Position numbers and translations under genes: made by a program | Part shown: one piece after another, positions 54,981-62,860 of the stretch | Position numbering within the stretch: the stretch's first letter is position 1 | How the letters are laid out: each line of letters begins with the position of its first letter | Assembly: GCF_003751945.1 (NCBI RefSeq) | Contig: NZ_RJKL01000001.1 | Span: 2,294,001-2,358,000 of the forward strand | Source of the DNA: Couchioplanes caeruleus | GTDB lineage: Bacteria; Actinomycetota; Actinomycetes; Mycobacteriales; Micromonosporaceae | Direction: 5' to 3' | DNA length: 64,000 bases | Notes under the pieces: generated by a model | Database searches by the model: none | Told to the model about the DNA's origin: nothing | The model's input: only the letters and a program-made list of their open reading frames with translations

Positions 54981-56045
54981 ATGGGCGCACCCACCTGGCC
55001 CCACCTGCTGAGCGCCCTCCTGCGGGGCGAGGAGTTGCCGGCGCAGGACACCGCCTGGGCCATGGGCGAAATCATGGCAGGCAACGCGTCACCGGTGCAG
55101 GTGGCCGGTTTCGCGGTGGCGCTGCGCGCCAAGGGCGAGACGCCGGTGGAGCTGTCCGGGCTCGTCGAGGCGATGCTGGCCAACGCCACGACCGTGGAGC
55201 TGCCCGAGGATGTCCGCGCCGGCGCGGTCGACGTGGTGGGCACCGGCGGCGACCGCGCCCACACGGTGAACATCTCGACCATGGCCGCGATCATCGTCGC
55301 CGCGGCGGGTGTCACGGTCGTCAAGCACGGCAACCGGGCCGCCTCGTCGGCCTGCGGCACCGCCGATCTGCTCGAACACTTCGGCATCCCGCTCGACCTC
55401 GGGCCGCAGGGCGTGCGACGCACGGTGGCCGAGGCGGGCATCGGCTTCTGCTTCGCGGCCCGTTACCACCAGGGCATGCGGCACGCCGCGGTCACCCGCC
55501 GCGAGCTGGGCCACCCCACCTTCTTCAACGTCCTGGGTCCGCTCACCAACCCGGCCCGCCCGCGCAACGCGGCGGTGGGCTGCTTCGACCAGCGGATGGC
55601 CCCCGTGATGGCCGAGGTCTTCGCCCGCCGCGGCGACTCGGCGCTGGTGATGCGCGGCGAGGACGGCCTGGACGAGTTCACCACGGCGGCACCGACCCGG
55701 GTCTGGCTGGTCAAGGACGGCACGGTCACGGAGTCCGTGGTGGACGCGGTCGACCTCGGCGTCCCGCGCAGCAACCCCGGCGACCTGCGCGGCGGCGACG
55801 CGGCCTTCAACGCGGACGCGGCAATGCGGACCTTCGCCGGCGAGCAGGGGCCCGTCCGCGACGCGGTGCTGGTCAACGCGGCCGCGGCGTTCGCCGCCCA
55901 GGCGGGCTTCCCCGGAACCTTCGCGGACACGATGCGCGAGGGAATCGCCCGCGCGGCCCAGGCGGTCGACTCCGGCGCCGCCACCGCCCTGCTGCACCGC
56001 TGGGTGCAGGCCGCCAAGGCCGCGAAGGCCGCCGAGCCCGCCTGA
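54981..56045 (+). CDS. trpD: Anthranilate phosphoribosyltransferase
   Basis: This 354-residue enzyme transfers the phosphoribosyl group from PRPP to anthranilate in tryptophan synthesis. The PRPP-binding [14 protein letters not shown] near residue 88, [18 protein letters not shown] near 115-132, [12 protein letters not shown] and [14 protein letters not shown] are intact. Its last 11 residues ([11 protein letters not shown]) come from the first copy of a tandem repeat that continues past the stop. It corresponds to Rv2192c. Confidence 0.96.
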   Translation: MGAPTWPHLLSALLRGEELPAQDTAWAMGEIMAGNASPVQVAGFAVALRAKGETPVELSGLVEAMLANATTVELPEDVRAGAVDVVGTGGDRAHTVNISTMAAIIVAAAGVTVVKHGNRAASSACGTADLLEHFGIPLDLGPQGVRRTVAEAGIGFCFAARYHQGMRHAAVTRRELGHPTFFNVLGPLTNPARPRNAAVGCFDQRMAPVMAEVFARRGDSALVMRGEDGLDEFTTAAPTRVWLVKDGTVTESVVDAVDLGVPRSNPGDLRGGDAAFNADAAMRTFAGEQGPVRDAVLVNAAAAFAAQAGFPGTFADTMREGIARAAQAVDSGAATALLHRWVQAAKAAKAAEPA

Positions 56046-56220
56046 GACGCCTGCCGCGAAGGCCGCCGAGCCGCGCCCTGGGACGCCTCCCGCGAAGGCC
56101 GCCGAGCCCGCCTTGGGACGCCTCCCGCGAAGGCCGCCGAGCCCGCCTTGGGACGCCTCCGCGGAGCCACCGAGCACGCCCTGAGGCCTTCCGCGGGTCC
56201 GCCGAGGGTTCCCGGGCGGC
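56022..56220. repeat. Tandem repeat starting inside the trpD 3' end
   Basis: Units beginning GCGAAGGCCGCCGAGCC start at 56022, 56056, 56092 and 56127 (periods 34, 36 and 35 bases). Two more diverged copies start at 56161 and 56193. The first copy holds the trpD stop; the others lie in the gap. The unit encodes AKAAEPA in the trpD frame. The pattern suggests slippage expansion beyond the stop. Confidence 0.75.
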
Positions 56221-56331
56221 CCCGGCAATGCACGCTCGCGGAGCAAAAAGGACCACTATGTGAAAAGGCCCGCTTTTGTCACAACACGCCGGGGCGCGTC
56301 CACCGCTGCCGGGCCGACACGTGACAACGTT

Positions 56332-56352
56332 CGAATGACATTCGGGTAATCC
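56332..56352 (+). promoter_or_regulatory. Palindrome CGAATGACATTCG and possible -10 upstream of the zinc-ribbon gene
   Basis: A perfect 13-base palindrome at 56332-56344 is followed three bases later by TAATCC (56347-56352), a weak -10. The start codon is 26 bases further on, after AGAGGAG. The palindrome could be an operator. The rest of the gap from 56221 shows nothing coding. Confidence 0.35.
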
Positions 56353-56378
56353 CACCTTCCGATGAAGAGGAGCCACCC

Positions 56379-56585
56379 GTGCACGAACGAGAGCTGCGCT
56401 GCATCATCTGCGACGCGGAGATGACGTTCGAGGTGCCACCCTGCGTGGACGGGCACGAGGACGACTGCCCGGAGCTGGTCTGCACCCGCTGCGACACCGC
56501 CGAGATCCTGGCACCGCTCGAGGTCCGCGTGTGGCTACGGCCCGGCGTCGACCGGATCGCCCCGCTGCAACGCCGCGCCGCCTGA
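56379..56585 (+). CDS. Small zinc-ribbon protein
   Basis: This 68-residue protein has CIICDAEM near residues 8-15 and CPELVCTRCDTAE near residues 30-42, giving two CxxC pairs (plus one Cys at 22 in PCVDG) likely to bind one zinc. The function is unknown. The GTG at 56379 is preceded by AGAGGAG. It lies at the edge of an accessory island between trpD and ctaF. Confidence 0.65.
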   Translation: MHERELRCIICDAEMTFEVPPCVDGHEDDCPELVCTRCDTAEILAPLEVRVWLRPGVDRIAPLQRRAA

Positions 56586-56602
56586 CCCGCCCTCGACGAA
56601 CA

Positions 56603-56636
56603 CTTCAGGCCCACACCGTCCGGTGCGGGCCTGAAG
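56603..56636. terminator. Hairpin between the zinc-ribbon and DUF397 genes
   Basis: CTTCAGGCCC pairs with GGGCCTGAAG, with a further CACCG/CGGTG inner stem. It separates convergent genes. No T-run is present. Confidence 0.6.
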
Positions 56637-56670
56637 CATCACTCCCGGCCCAAGGCCCGGATGAAGTGGA

Positions 56671-56859
56671 TCAGAGGTCGAACTCCCCGGCCTTCACGCC
56701 CGCGACAATGGCCTCCCACGCGCCGAGCGAGAACGAGAAGACCGGACCGGACCGGTCCTTGCTGTCACGCACCTGGATTGCGTCCTCCACGCGGCGGACC
56801 TCGACGCACTGGCCGTTGCCGCCACTGCGGCTGCTGGTGCGCCAGTTCTGGTTGAGCAT
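56671..56859 (-). CDS. DUF397 domain protein
   Basis: This 62-residue protein reads NWRTSSRSGGNGQCVEVRRV followed by VRDSKDRSGPVFSF and ends GEFDL. This is the DUF397 family, almost always paired with a DUF5753-type XRE regulator in actinobacteria, often within morphogenetic or toxin-antitoxin-like modules. The pair here is eight bases apart in one operon. AGGAG precedes its ATG. Confidence 0.92.
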   Translation of the reverse strand: MLNQNWRTSSRSGGNGQCVEVRRVEDAIQVRDSKDRSGPVFSFSLGAWEAIVAGVKAGEFDL

Positions 56860-56867
56860 GTCGACTC

Positions 56868-57719
56868 CTAAGGCTGGTGCTCCGCGTCGCGGATCTGTTG
56901 GATCATCTCAACTGACGCGTGGGGCGACAATGCGGATGAGCGAAGGTCGTTGAAAACCACCTCGCAGCGCCGCACGTCCTCACCCTCAGCGTAGAGGTCT
57001 CCGGTCAGACCCTCGATATAGACCACCCCCGGGTTTGCCGGGAAGCTGAGGATGGCGAAGCTCGACAGCATCGACGCGTAGGCGCCCTCCCGGAACGGGA
57101 TCACCTGAAGGGTCACGTTCCTCAGCTTGGCCGCGGAAATCATGGCGGTGAGCTGCTCGTGCATGACCTGCGGTCCACCGATCTGCCGGTGGAGCACCGC
57201 CTCGTCCATGACCGCTACCAGCCGCAATCTGCCCTCGCTGATGAGCTTCTGCCGCTCCAGGCGGGCCTTGACCCGCTGTTCGATGGCCTCGCCGGTCGGC
57301 TGGGATGCCTCACTACTGGTGATGGCAATGGCGTAGGCCTCGGTCTGGAGCAGGCCGGGAACGACGATCGTCTCGAAGTTCTGCATCTCGACGGCGGCGG
57401 ATTCGAGGCCGATGTACTGGCGGTAGACCGGGGGCAGGTCGCTGTACTTGGCCCACCAGCCTCGCTGCTTACCCTCGCGGGCCATCGTCAGCAGCGTCTC
57501 GCGCAGCTCAGGGTCGTCCACGCCGTACTCGTCGAGCAGGGCGTTCAGGGCCGGGCCCTTGACGCCGACGCGGCCCGATTCGATCCGGCGCAGCGTGCTG
57601 GGTGAGACCTCGATGACGTCCGCGGCGCGCTCGGTCGTCACCTTGGCCTCGTCGCGCAGCCGGCGGAGTTGGGCGCCGAGCTGGAACCTCAGGAACGTCG
57701 GACTGTCCACTCGCCACAT
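56868..57719 (-). CDS. XRE-family transcriptional regulator with DUF5753 domain
   Basis: This 283-residue regulator has an N-terminal helix-turn-helix (RRLRDEAKVTTERAADVIEV then SPSTLRRIESGRVG, about 18-65) and a C-terminal DUF5753 domain with IVVPGLLQTEAYA near 125 and VQVIPF-like QVIPFREGAY near 220. It is the usual partner of DUF397. The start could be ATG 57719 or GTG 57710; neither has a clear ribosome site. A palindromic candidate operator lies about 75 bases upstream on the other side of the divergent gap. Confidence 0.9.
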   Translation of the reverse strand: MWRVDSPTFLRFQLGAQLRRLRDEAKVTTERAADVIEVSPSTLRRIESGRVGVKGPALNALLDEYGVDDPELRETLLTMAREGKQRGWWAKYSDLPPVYRQYIGLESAAVEMQNFETIVVPGLLQTEAYAIAITSSEASQPTGEAIEQRVKARLERQKLISEGRLRLVAVMDEAVLHRQIGGPQVMHEQLTAMISAAKLRNVTLQVIPFREGAYASMLSSFAILSFPANPGVVYIEGLTGDLYAEGEDVRRCEVVFNDLRSSALSPHASVEMIQQIRDAEHQP

Positions 57720-57790
57720 TGTGCACCATCCGGCGCGCCCGGCCAGTCCCACGTCGGCACTTCTGGCGATGCCAACATGCATCTGTGTGA

Positions 57791-57819
57791 TTGACGCGCA
57801 TAAAATGCGCGCGCAAAAT
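57791..57819 (+). promoter_or_regulatory. Strong promoter with operator-like palindrome for the small-protein operon
   Basis: -35 TTGACG (57791-57796) and -10 CAAAAT (57814-57819) are 17 bases apart, the best consensus promoter in the window. The spacer holds a perfect inverted repeat CGCGCAT-AAA-ATGCGCG (57795-57811) that would block polymerase if bound. The divergent XRE gene is the obvious candidate binder. Confidence 0.65.
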
Positions 57820-57847
57820 TACGCCACCTCCACGGAAGGAGACGAGC

Positions 57848-58084
57848 GTGCGACGGCACCGTCCCGTACGGATGTGGTTCAAGCCCTGGAAGAAACGGTG
57901 CGCCTGCGGTTGTGGCTGGTTTCCCTGCCCCGACGCGGTCACGGTCGACCATCCGCCGGTCGCGCAGTCCCTGGGGCGCGCCGATCCGACGTGGAACATG
58001 CCGACCGCTTACTATGCGGCGGCGCGGGGGAATCAGCGCCCGCTGATGACCCGAGGCCAGCAGTGGCGCAGCCGGCCACGGTGA
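57848..58084 (+). CDS. Small basic cysteine-containing protein of unknown function
   Basis: This 78-residue protein is strongly basic at its N-terminus (VRRHRPVRMWFKPWKKR) followed by CACGCGWFPCPDA, four cysteines within ten residues, perhaps a zinc knuckle, then DPTWNMPTAYYAAAR. The GTG at 57848 has GGAAGGAG six bases upstream. Its stop overlaps the next gene (GTGA), so the two small proteins are made together. I recognise no family. Confidence 0.55.
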   Translation: MRRHRPVRMWFKPWKKRCACGCGWFPCPDAVTVDHPPVAQSLGRADPTWNMPTAYYAAARGNQRPLMTRGQQWRSRPR

Positions 58085-58299
58085 CGGCGACGGCGCATGC
58101 CCCGCACAAGCCCTCGTGGGACTGCCTCGCCTGCGGCAGGCCGTGGCCGTGCGATCCGGCGCGCGAGGCGCTCGCGGCCGATATGGACTTCGTGCGGCTC
58201 GCTTGCTTCATGTGGGACGCCCTCGAGGAGGCGGTACGCGACCTGCCACCCACCCCGGCCACCGAGCTGTTCCAGCGGTTCCTGACCTGGATCCTCTGA
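58081..58299 (+). CDS. Small conserved protein with WDCxxC motif
   Basis: This 72-residue protein starts VTATAHAPHKPSWDCLACGR followed by PWPCDPAREAL, three cysteines at its N-terminus, then a helical C-terminal half (FVRLACFMWDALEEAV) ending RFLTWIL. I recall similar small WDCxxCGxPWPC proteins beside XRE/DUF397 pairs in related genomes. The GTG overlaps the previous stop. A terminator follows within seven bases. Confidence 0.65.
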   Translation: MTATAHAPHKPSWDCLACGRPWPCDPAREALAADMDFVRLACFMWDALEEAVRDLPPTPATELFQRFLTWIL

Positions 58300-58305
58300 C
58301 ACGAC

Positions 58306-58338
58306 GAAGGCCCGCACCCGAGCGGGGTGCGGGCCTTC
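58306..58338. terminator. Bidirectional terminator after the small-protein operon
   Basis: GAAGGCCCGCACCC and GGGTGCGGGCCTTC form a perfect 14-bp stem with a five-base loop, between the accessory island and ctaF. Confidence 0.85.
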
Positions 58339-58358
58339 GAAGAGGCGAAGCGGTGCGG

Positions 58359-58781
58359 TCAGTGCTCGGCGGGGTGCCGGGTGCCCGAGTAGTACTCGAA
58401 GAGCAGGCCGCACGCGGCGAAGATCACCATGACCAGGCCCAGGGCAAGCAGCCACCACATCCAGAACACCAGGCCCATGGCGGCGATCGAGGCGGCCAGC
58501 GCGAGGCCGAACGGCCAGTAGCTGCCCGGGCTGAAGAAGCCGATCTCGCCGGCACCCTCGGCGATCTCGCCGTCCTCGCGGTCCTCCGGGCGCAGGTCGA
58601 TGCGCCGCGCGACGAACCAGAAGAAGCCGCCGCACATCGCGCAGAGCAGGCCCGACAGGATCAGCGCCACGGTGCCGACCCACTCGGTCTGGCCGACGCC
58701 GTTGGTGTAGAGGCCGTACACGAGGGCCGCGCCGAAGAGGAAGACGGCGACGCCGGTGAAGATCTTGTATTCGGTCTTCAA
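58359..58781 (-). CDS. ctaF: Cytochrome c oxidase subunit IV (actinobacterial CtaF)
   Basis: This 140-residue membrane protein has four helices, starts LKTEYKIFTGVAVFLFGAAL and contains GFFSPGSYWPFGLALAAS, conserved in actinobacterial subunit IV. It stabilises the aa3 oxidase in the bcc-aa3 supercomplex. The best start is TTG at 58781 with a GGGGAA sequence upstream. It lies eleven bases after the ctaC stop, so the two are co-transcribed (ctaC-ctaF). Confidence 0.93.
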   Translation of the reverse strand: MKTEYKIFTGVAVFLFGAALVYGLYTNGVGQTEWVGTVALILSGLLCAMCGGFFWFVARRIDLRPEDREDGEIAEGAGEIGFFSPGSYWPFGLALAASIAAMGLVFWMWWLLALGLVMVIFAACGLLFEYYSGTRHPAEH

Positions 58782-58792
58782 CTGAGGTTCCC

Positions 58793-59719
58793 CTACTTCC
58801 CTGCGGCCATGGGCTGGTTCCACGACTGACCCTGGCGACGGGTGTCGAACGGCTCCGTCGTCGTGGCGAAGCGCTCGTTCCCGGAGAAGCCGATGGCGCC
58901 CATCGCGTCCTGGGTGCTCGCACCCTTCTTCTTCGCCGCGAGGAACTGGTCGAAGCGCTCCGGCGAGACCACCACGAGCTCGAACTGCATGAAGGCGTGG
59001 TACGTGCCGCAGAGCTCGGCGCACCGGCCGACGTAGCGGCCCTCACGGTCGAGGGTGACCTCGAAGACGTTGCGCACGTTGCCCGGGAAGACGTCGCGCT
59101 TGAACAGCATCTCCGGCACCCAGAACGAGTGGATGACGTCGCGGCTGGTCTCCTCGAACCGGATCTTCTTACCGGTCGGCAGCACCAACAGCGGGATGAC
59201 GTCGGTGGAGCCGAGGTTCGACGCCACGGTGTTGGCGTCGGCGCCGGGCGCGTCACGGTAGTTGAACTGCCAGTTCCACTTGAACGCGACGACCTCGACG
59301 GTGTGGTCCGGCTTGGCCGACAGCTTGTCCACATCGGTCTGCACGATCGCCGTGTAGTAGAAGAGCACCGCGACGATCAGCACCGGCGTGACCGTGTAGA
59401 GCACCTCCATCGGCATGTTGAACCGCGTCTGCACCGGCAGGGTGTCGCCCCGCTTGCGGTACCGGATCACGCACCAGAAGATCAGGCCCCACACGAAGAA
59501 GCCGACGACCAGGGCCGCGATCGTCGAGGCGATCCAGAGGTCGTACATCTTGTGGGCCTGCTCGGTGATGCCGTGGCGCGGCCAGCCGAAGCCGCCGAGC
59601 TTGTCACCGATGTCAATGGGGGAACAGCCGGACAGCAGGGCCAGCAGTGCGGCACCACTGACACCGAGCCCGGCGAGCCGTACGACGCGCGGCCGTGCGA
59701 CCGAACTCCTTGAGACCAC
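58793..59719 (-). CDS. ctaC: Cytochrome c oxidase subunit II
   Basis: This 308-residue subunit begins with a lipoprotein-type signal (LLALLSGCSP, Cys near residue 31), two transmembrane helices (ASTIAALVVGFFVWGLIFWC and VTPVLIVAVLFYYTAIV), and a CuA domain whose ligands appear in FWVPEMLF and CAELCGTYHAFM with a following Met. It accepts electrons from the bcc complex. The GTG at 59719 is chosen because GGGAGG precedes it at nine bases. Confidence 0.95.
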   Translation of the reverse strand: MVSRSSVARPRVVRLAGLGVSGAALLALLSGCSPIDIGDKLGGFGWPRHGITEQAHKMYDLWIASTIAALVVGFFVWGLIFWCVIRYRKRGDTLPVQTRFNMPMEVLYTVTPVLIVAVLFYYTAIVQTDVDKLSAKPDHTVEVVAFKWNWQFNYRDAPGADANTVASNLGSTDVIPLLVLPTGKKIRFEETSRDVIHSFWVPEMLFKRDVFPGNVRNVFEVTLDREGRYVGRCAELCGTYHAFMQFELVVVSPERFDQFLAAKKKGASTQDAMGAIGFSGNERFATTTEPFDTRRQGQSWNQPMAAGK

Positions 59720-59879
59720 CTGCTCCTGCCTCCCTAGAGCACCGCCCGGTGCGACTGAATTCGGACACCGGCGGCAAGGTGTCACCGACGGTCGCACACT
59801 ACTCGACCTGGCGACGCCGCCTGGCTACCGGGGGTCGGATCTTCGACCGGGCGAGCAATACCCCTGATCCTGTGGACGA

Positions 59880-59885
59880 TACCGT
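59880..59885 (+). promoter_or_regulatory. -10 hexamer TACCGT for leaderless cysteine desulfurase
   Basis: TACCGT ends seven bases before the GTG at 59893 and no Shine-Dalgarno lies between them. Confidence 0.5.
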
Positions 59886-59892
59886 TCCCGGA

Positions 59893-61041
59893 GTGGAATA
59901 CACGGCGGAACAAGCCGGTCGCCCCGCGTACCTGGACGCGGCCAGCGCGGCCCCGATGCATCCCGTGGCCCGGCAGGCGCTGCTCGCGTCCCTGGAGGAC
60001 GGCTGGGCGGACCCGGACCGGCTCTATGCCGCGGGCCGGCGGGCGCAACAGCTCAGGGACGCGGCGACGGCCACCGCGGCCGAGTGTCTGGGCGTACGCC
60101 CGGACGAACTGACCTTCCTCCCCTCGGGCACCGCCGCCGTGCACGCCGCCGTCCTCGGTGGCCTCGCGGGACGCGCCCGAGCTGGGCAGACGCTGGTTCA
60201 CTCGGCCATCGAGCATTCCTCGGTGCTGCACGCGGCGGCACGACACGGCACGGCCGCCGAGGTCGGCGTGGCGCGGTCGGGGCGCCTCGACCTGGACGCC
60301 TGGCACGCCGCCGTGACCCGCCCCGGCGTGGCCCTGGCGAGCCTGATCAGCGCCAGCCACGAGGTCGGCACGCTGCAACCCGTCGCCGCGGCGGCGGAGT
60401 CCTGCGCGCAGGCCGGGGTGCCGCTGCACGTGGACGCCGCCCAGTCGATCGGGCGCGTGCCGGTGCCGCCGGGCTGGTCCCTGCTCACCGCGAGCGCCCG
60501 CAAGTGGGGCGGGCCGAGCGGGGTGGGCGTCCTCGTGGTCCGCAAGGGCACGCGCTGGCTGTCCCCGTACCCCGGTGATGATCTTCACAGGCCGCACCCG
60601 CCCGGCGCGCTCGACCTGCCCGCGGTCGTCGCGGCGGCGGCGAGCCTGCGGGCCGTGCTCGCCGAGGCCCAGACCGAGGGGGTACGCCTCGGCGCCCTGG
60701 TCGACCGCATCCGGGGATGCGTCGCGGCGACCGTGCCCGACGTCGAGATCGTGGGCGACCCGGTGGAGCGCCTGCCCCACCTCGTCACCTTCTCCTGCCT
60801 GTACGTCGACGGCGAGGCGCTGCTGCACGCCCTGGACAGGCACGGCTTCGCGGTGTCGTCGGGCTCGTCCTGCACGGCGTCGACGCTGCGGCCCAGCCAC
60901 GTGCTGGAGGCGATGGGCGTGCTCAGCCACGGCAACGTGCGCGTGTCGCTGCACCGCGGCACGACCGAGGCGGACGTGGACCGCTTCCTGGCCGTGCTCC
61001 CGGGCGTGGTGGCCGGGATCCGGGAGGAGGCGGGGATGTGA
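59893..61041 (+). CDS. Cysteine desulfurase (NifS/IscS-like, class V aminotransferase)
   Basis: This 382-residue PLP enzyme removes sulfur from cysteine. YLDAASAAPMHP is the N-terminal substrate region; SASHEVGTLQPV, HVDAAQSIGRV and the PLP lysine in SARKWGGPSGVG follow; the reactive cysteine is in SSGSSCTAST near residue 323. It overlaps a TusA-like gene by four bases (GTGA), which suggests the sulfur is relayed to TusA rather than, or in addition to, an Fe-S scaffold. The leaderless -10 fixes the GTG start. Confidence 0.93.
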   Translation: MEYTAEQAGRPAYLDAASAAPMHPVARQALLASLEDGWADPDRLYAAGRRAQQLRDAATATAAECLGVRPDELTFLPSGTAAVHAAVLGGLAGRARAGQTLVHSAIEHSSVLHAAARHGTAAEVGVARSGRLDLDAWHAAVTRPGVALASLISASHEVGTLQPVAAAAESCAQAGVPLHVDAAQSIGRVPVPPGWSLLTASARKWGGPSGVGVLVVRKGTRWLSPYPGDDLHRPHPPGALDLPAVVAAAASLRAVLAEAQTEGVRLGALVDRIRGCVAATVPDVEIVGDPVERLPHLVTFSCLYVDGEALLHALDRHGFAVSSGSSCTASTLRPSHVLEAMGVLSHGNVRVSLHRGTTEADVDRFLAVLPGVVAGIREEAGM

Positions 61042-61250
61042 TCGAGGTGGACTCCCGCGGCCGGCGCTGCCCGCTGCCGATCATCGACCTGGCGAGGCGG
61101 ATGCCGTCCGTGCCGGTCGGCGCGGTGGTGCGCGTCCTCGCCGACGACCCGGCCGCGGCCAACGACATCCCGGCGTGGTGCCGGATGAAGGGTCAGGAAT
61201 ATCTGGGCAGCCCCGCGCCGGACGCCTACGACGTCCGGCGGGTCACCTGA
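61038..61250 (+). CDS. TusA-like sulfur-carrier protein
   Basis: This 70-residue protein has the TusA signature RRCPLPIIDLARRM near residue 9, with the single Cys that receives persulfide, followed by VPVGAVVRVLADDPAAAND. TusA proteins pass sulfur from a desulfurase to tRNA thiolation or other pathways. Its start overlaps the desulfurase stop, so it is part of the same unit. The convergent kinase gene overlaps its 3' end by eight bases. Confidence 0.9.
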   Translation: MIEVDSRGRRCPLPIIDLARRMPSVPVGAVVRVLADDPAAANDIPAWCRMKGQEYLGSPAPDAYDVRRVT

Positions 61251-61743
61251 GGTAGTCGGCGACCGCCCCGACCGCGTCCACGGCCAGGGACGTGTCGACC
61301 ACCAGGCGCGGACCGAGGTACGGCTCGTACTCGCTCTGCCGTTCCACGACCCGCACCCAGTCGGGGATGCCGTCGTGGGTGCGCTGGGCGTAGCGGGCCT
61401 CGACCCGGCGCCGGTGCTCGGCGTCGTCGCCGCAGACCACCTCGACGACGCGCAGCGGGACGCCCAGGCGCTCGGCCAGCTCGGTCCAGAGCTGCCGGGC
61501 CGCCTTCACCGGGCTGACCGCGTCGATGATCACACTGTGGCCCATGGTGAGCTGGGTCTCGGCGAGCGCCGCCACGACCCCGTACGCGGCATGGCCGGGA
61601 CGGGGCTCGGTGACGTCGTAGGCCTGCAGGGTCTCGTCGACGGTGTCGACGGCGAGCACGGCGGCCGGCAGCACCGCGCCGACCTGCTGGGCGAGCGTGC
61701 TCTTTCCGACGCCCGGCAGGCCGGCGAAGACGGCGAGGACCAT
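61243..61743 (-). CDS. P-loop kinase/AAA-type ATPase
   Basis: This 166-residue protein begins MVLAVFAGLPGVGKSTLAQQ (Walker A at residues 9-16) and includes DAVSPVKAARQLW and ERLGVPLRVVEVVCGD. The size and fold resemble small nucleotide or chloramphenicol-phosphotransferase-like kinases in which a single P-loop domain acts alone. The substrate is unknown. It starts five bases after the adenosine kinase stop and is probably co-transcribed with it. Confidence 0.75.
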   Translation of the reverse strand: MVLAVFAGLPGVGKSTLAQQVGAVLPAAVLAVDTVDETLQAYDVTEPRPGHAAYGVVAALAETQLTMGHSVIIDAVSPVKAARQLWTELAERLGVPLRVVEVVCGDDAEHRRRVEARYAQRTHDGIPDWVRVVERQSEYEPYLGPRLVVDTSLAVDAVGAVADYLR

Positions 61744-61747
61744 GCCT

Positions 61748-62725
61748 TTACGCGGGGAGGTGCGGGTGGATCTCGGCGGCGGCCGCGTCACCGTACGAGT
61801 CGGCGAAGCGCTTGAGGAAGTCGTCGCTGCGGACGTCGTACTCCTGCGGGCCGACGGTCTCCAGGACCAGGGCGGCGAGCAGGGAGCCCACCTGCGCGGC
61901 CCGCTCGAGGCCGAGGCCCCAGCTGATCGCGGTGAAGAAGCCCGCCCGGAAGCCGTCGCCGACGCCGGTCGGGTCCTCGGGCACGACGTCGCGGGCGACC
62001 GGCACGTGCAGGGTCTCGATGCCGCGCCCGCTGATCTCCACGCCGTCCTTGCCCAGCGTGGTGACCCGGATCTTGACGTGCTCGAGGACCTGGTCGGCGC
62101 TCAGCCCGGCCTTGGTCTCCAGCAGCGACCGCTCGTACTCGTTGGTCATGAGGTATTCCGCGCCCGAGATCAGCGTCATCACGTCGCTGCCGTCCATGCG
62201 GGCGAGCTGCTGCGACGGGTCGGCCACGAAGGCGTAGCCGCGGGAGCGGCACTCCTGGGAGTGGCGGATCATCGCGGCCGGGTCGTTGGCGCCGACCAGG
62301 ACCAGGTCGAGGCCGCCGACGCGGTCGGCGACCGGCTCCAGCTCGATGTTGCGGGCCTCGGACATCGCCCCGGCGTAGAACGAGGCGATCTGGTTGAGGT
62401 CGTCGTCGGTGGTGCACACGAAGCGGGCGGTGTGCGCGACCTCGCTGACGTAGACCGAGTCGCAGTCGACGCCGTGGCGCTCGAGCCACGAGCGGTAGTC
62501 GGCGAAGTCGGCACCGACCGCGCCGACCAGCAGCGGCCGCAGGCCGAGCTTGCCCATGCCGTACGCGATGTTCGACGCCACGCCGCCGCGGCGCACCACG
62601 AGGTCGTCGACGAGGAACGAGAGCGAGACCTTGTGGAGCTGATCGGCGATGAGCTGCTCGGCGAACTTGCCGGGGAAGTGCATCAGGTGGTCGGTGGCGA
62701 TCGAGCCGGTGACGGCGATCTTCAT
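61748..62725 (-). CDS. adoK: Adenosine kinase (PfkB family)
   Basis: This 325-residue PfkB-fold kinase has the N-terminal MKIAVTGSIATDHLMHFPG, DDLVVRRGGVASNIAYGMGK (substrate region) and the C-terminal signature EDPTGVGDGFRAGFF with the catalytic Asp. It corresponds to Rv2202c, an adenosine kinase of bacterial PfkB type (purine salvage). The ATG at 62725 was chosen because it begins the Rossmann strand; the frame extends 27 codons further. It lies next to an Fe-S carrier gene, as in mycobacteria. Confidence 0.93.
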   Translation of the reverse strand: MKIAVTGSIATDHLMHFPGKFAEQLIADQLHKVSLSFLVDDLVVRRGGVASNIAYGMGKLGLRPLLVGAVGADFADYRSWLERHGVDCDSVYVSEVAHTARFVCTTDDDLNQIASFYAGAMSEARNIELEPVADRVGGLDLVLVGANDPAAMIRHSQECRSRGYAFVADPSQQLARMDGSDVMTLISGAEYLMTNEYERSLLETKAGLSADQVLEHVKIRVTTLGKDGVEISGRGIETLHVPVARDVVPEDPTGVGDGFRAGFFTAISWGLGLERAAQVGSLLAALVLETVGPQEYDVRSDDFLKRFADSYGDAAAAEIHPHLPA

Positions 62726-62805
62726 GTCGGCCCTCGGGGGTCGGGTGCGATTACCCCCGGAGCCTACCGGCCGTTCGCACCCCCGACATCTTCGCGTCAC
62801 GGGCA

Positions 62806-62839
62806 AGGGCCGCCCACCCCGGAAGGGGTGGACGGCCCT
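62806..62839. terminator. Hairpin between the ErpA-type gene and adoK
   Basis: AGGGCCGCCCACCCC and GGGGTGGACGGCCCT form a 15-bp stem with one mismatch around a GGAA loop, just after the iron-sulfur carrier gene. Confidence 0.75.
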
Positions 62840-62860
62840 CGAAGTTCCCGCGGGTACGGC

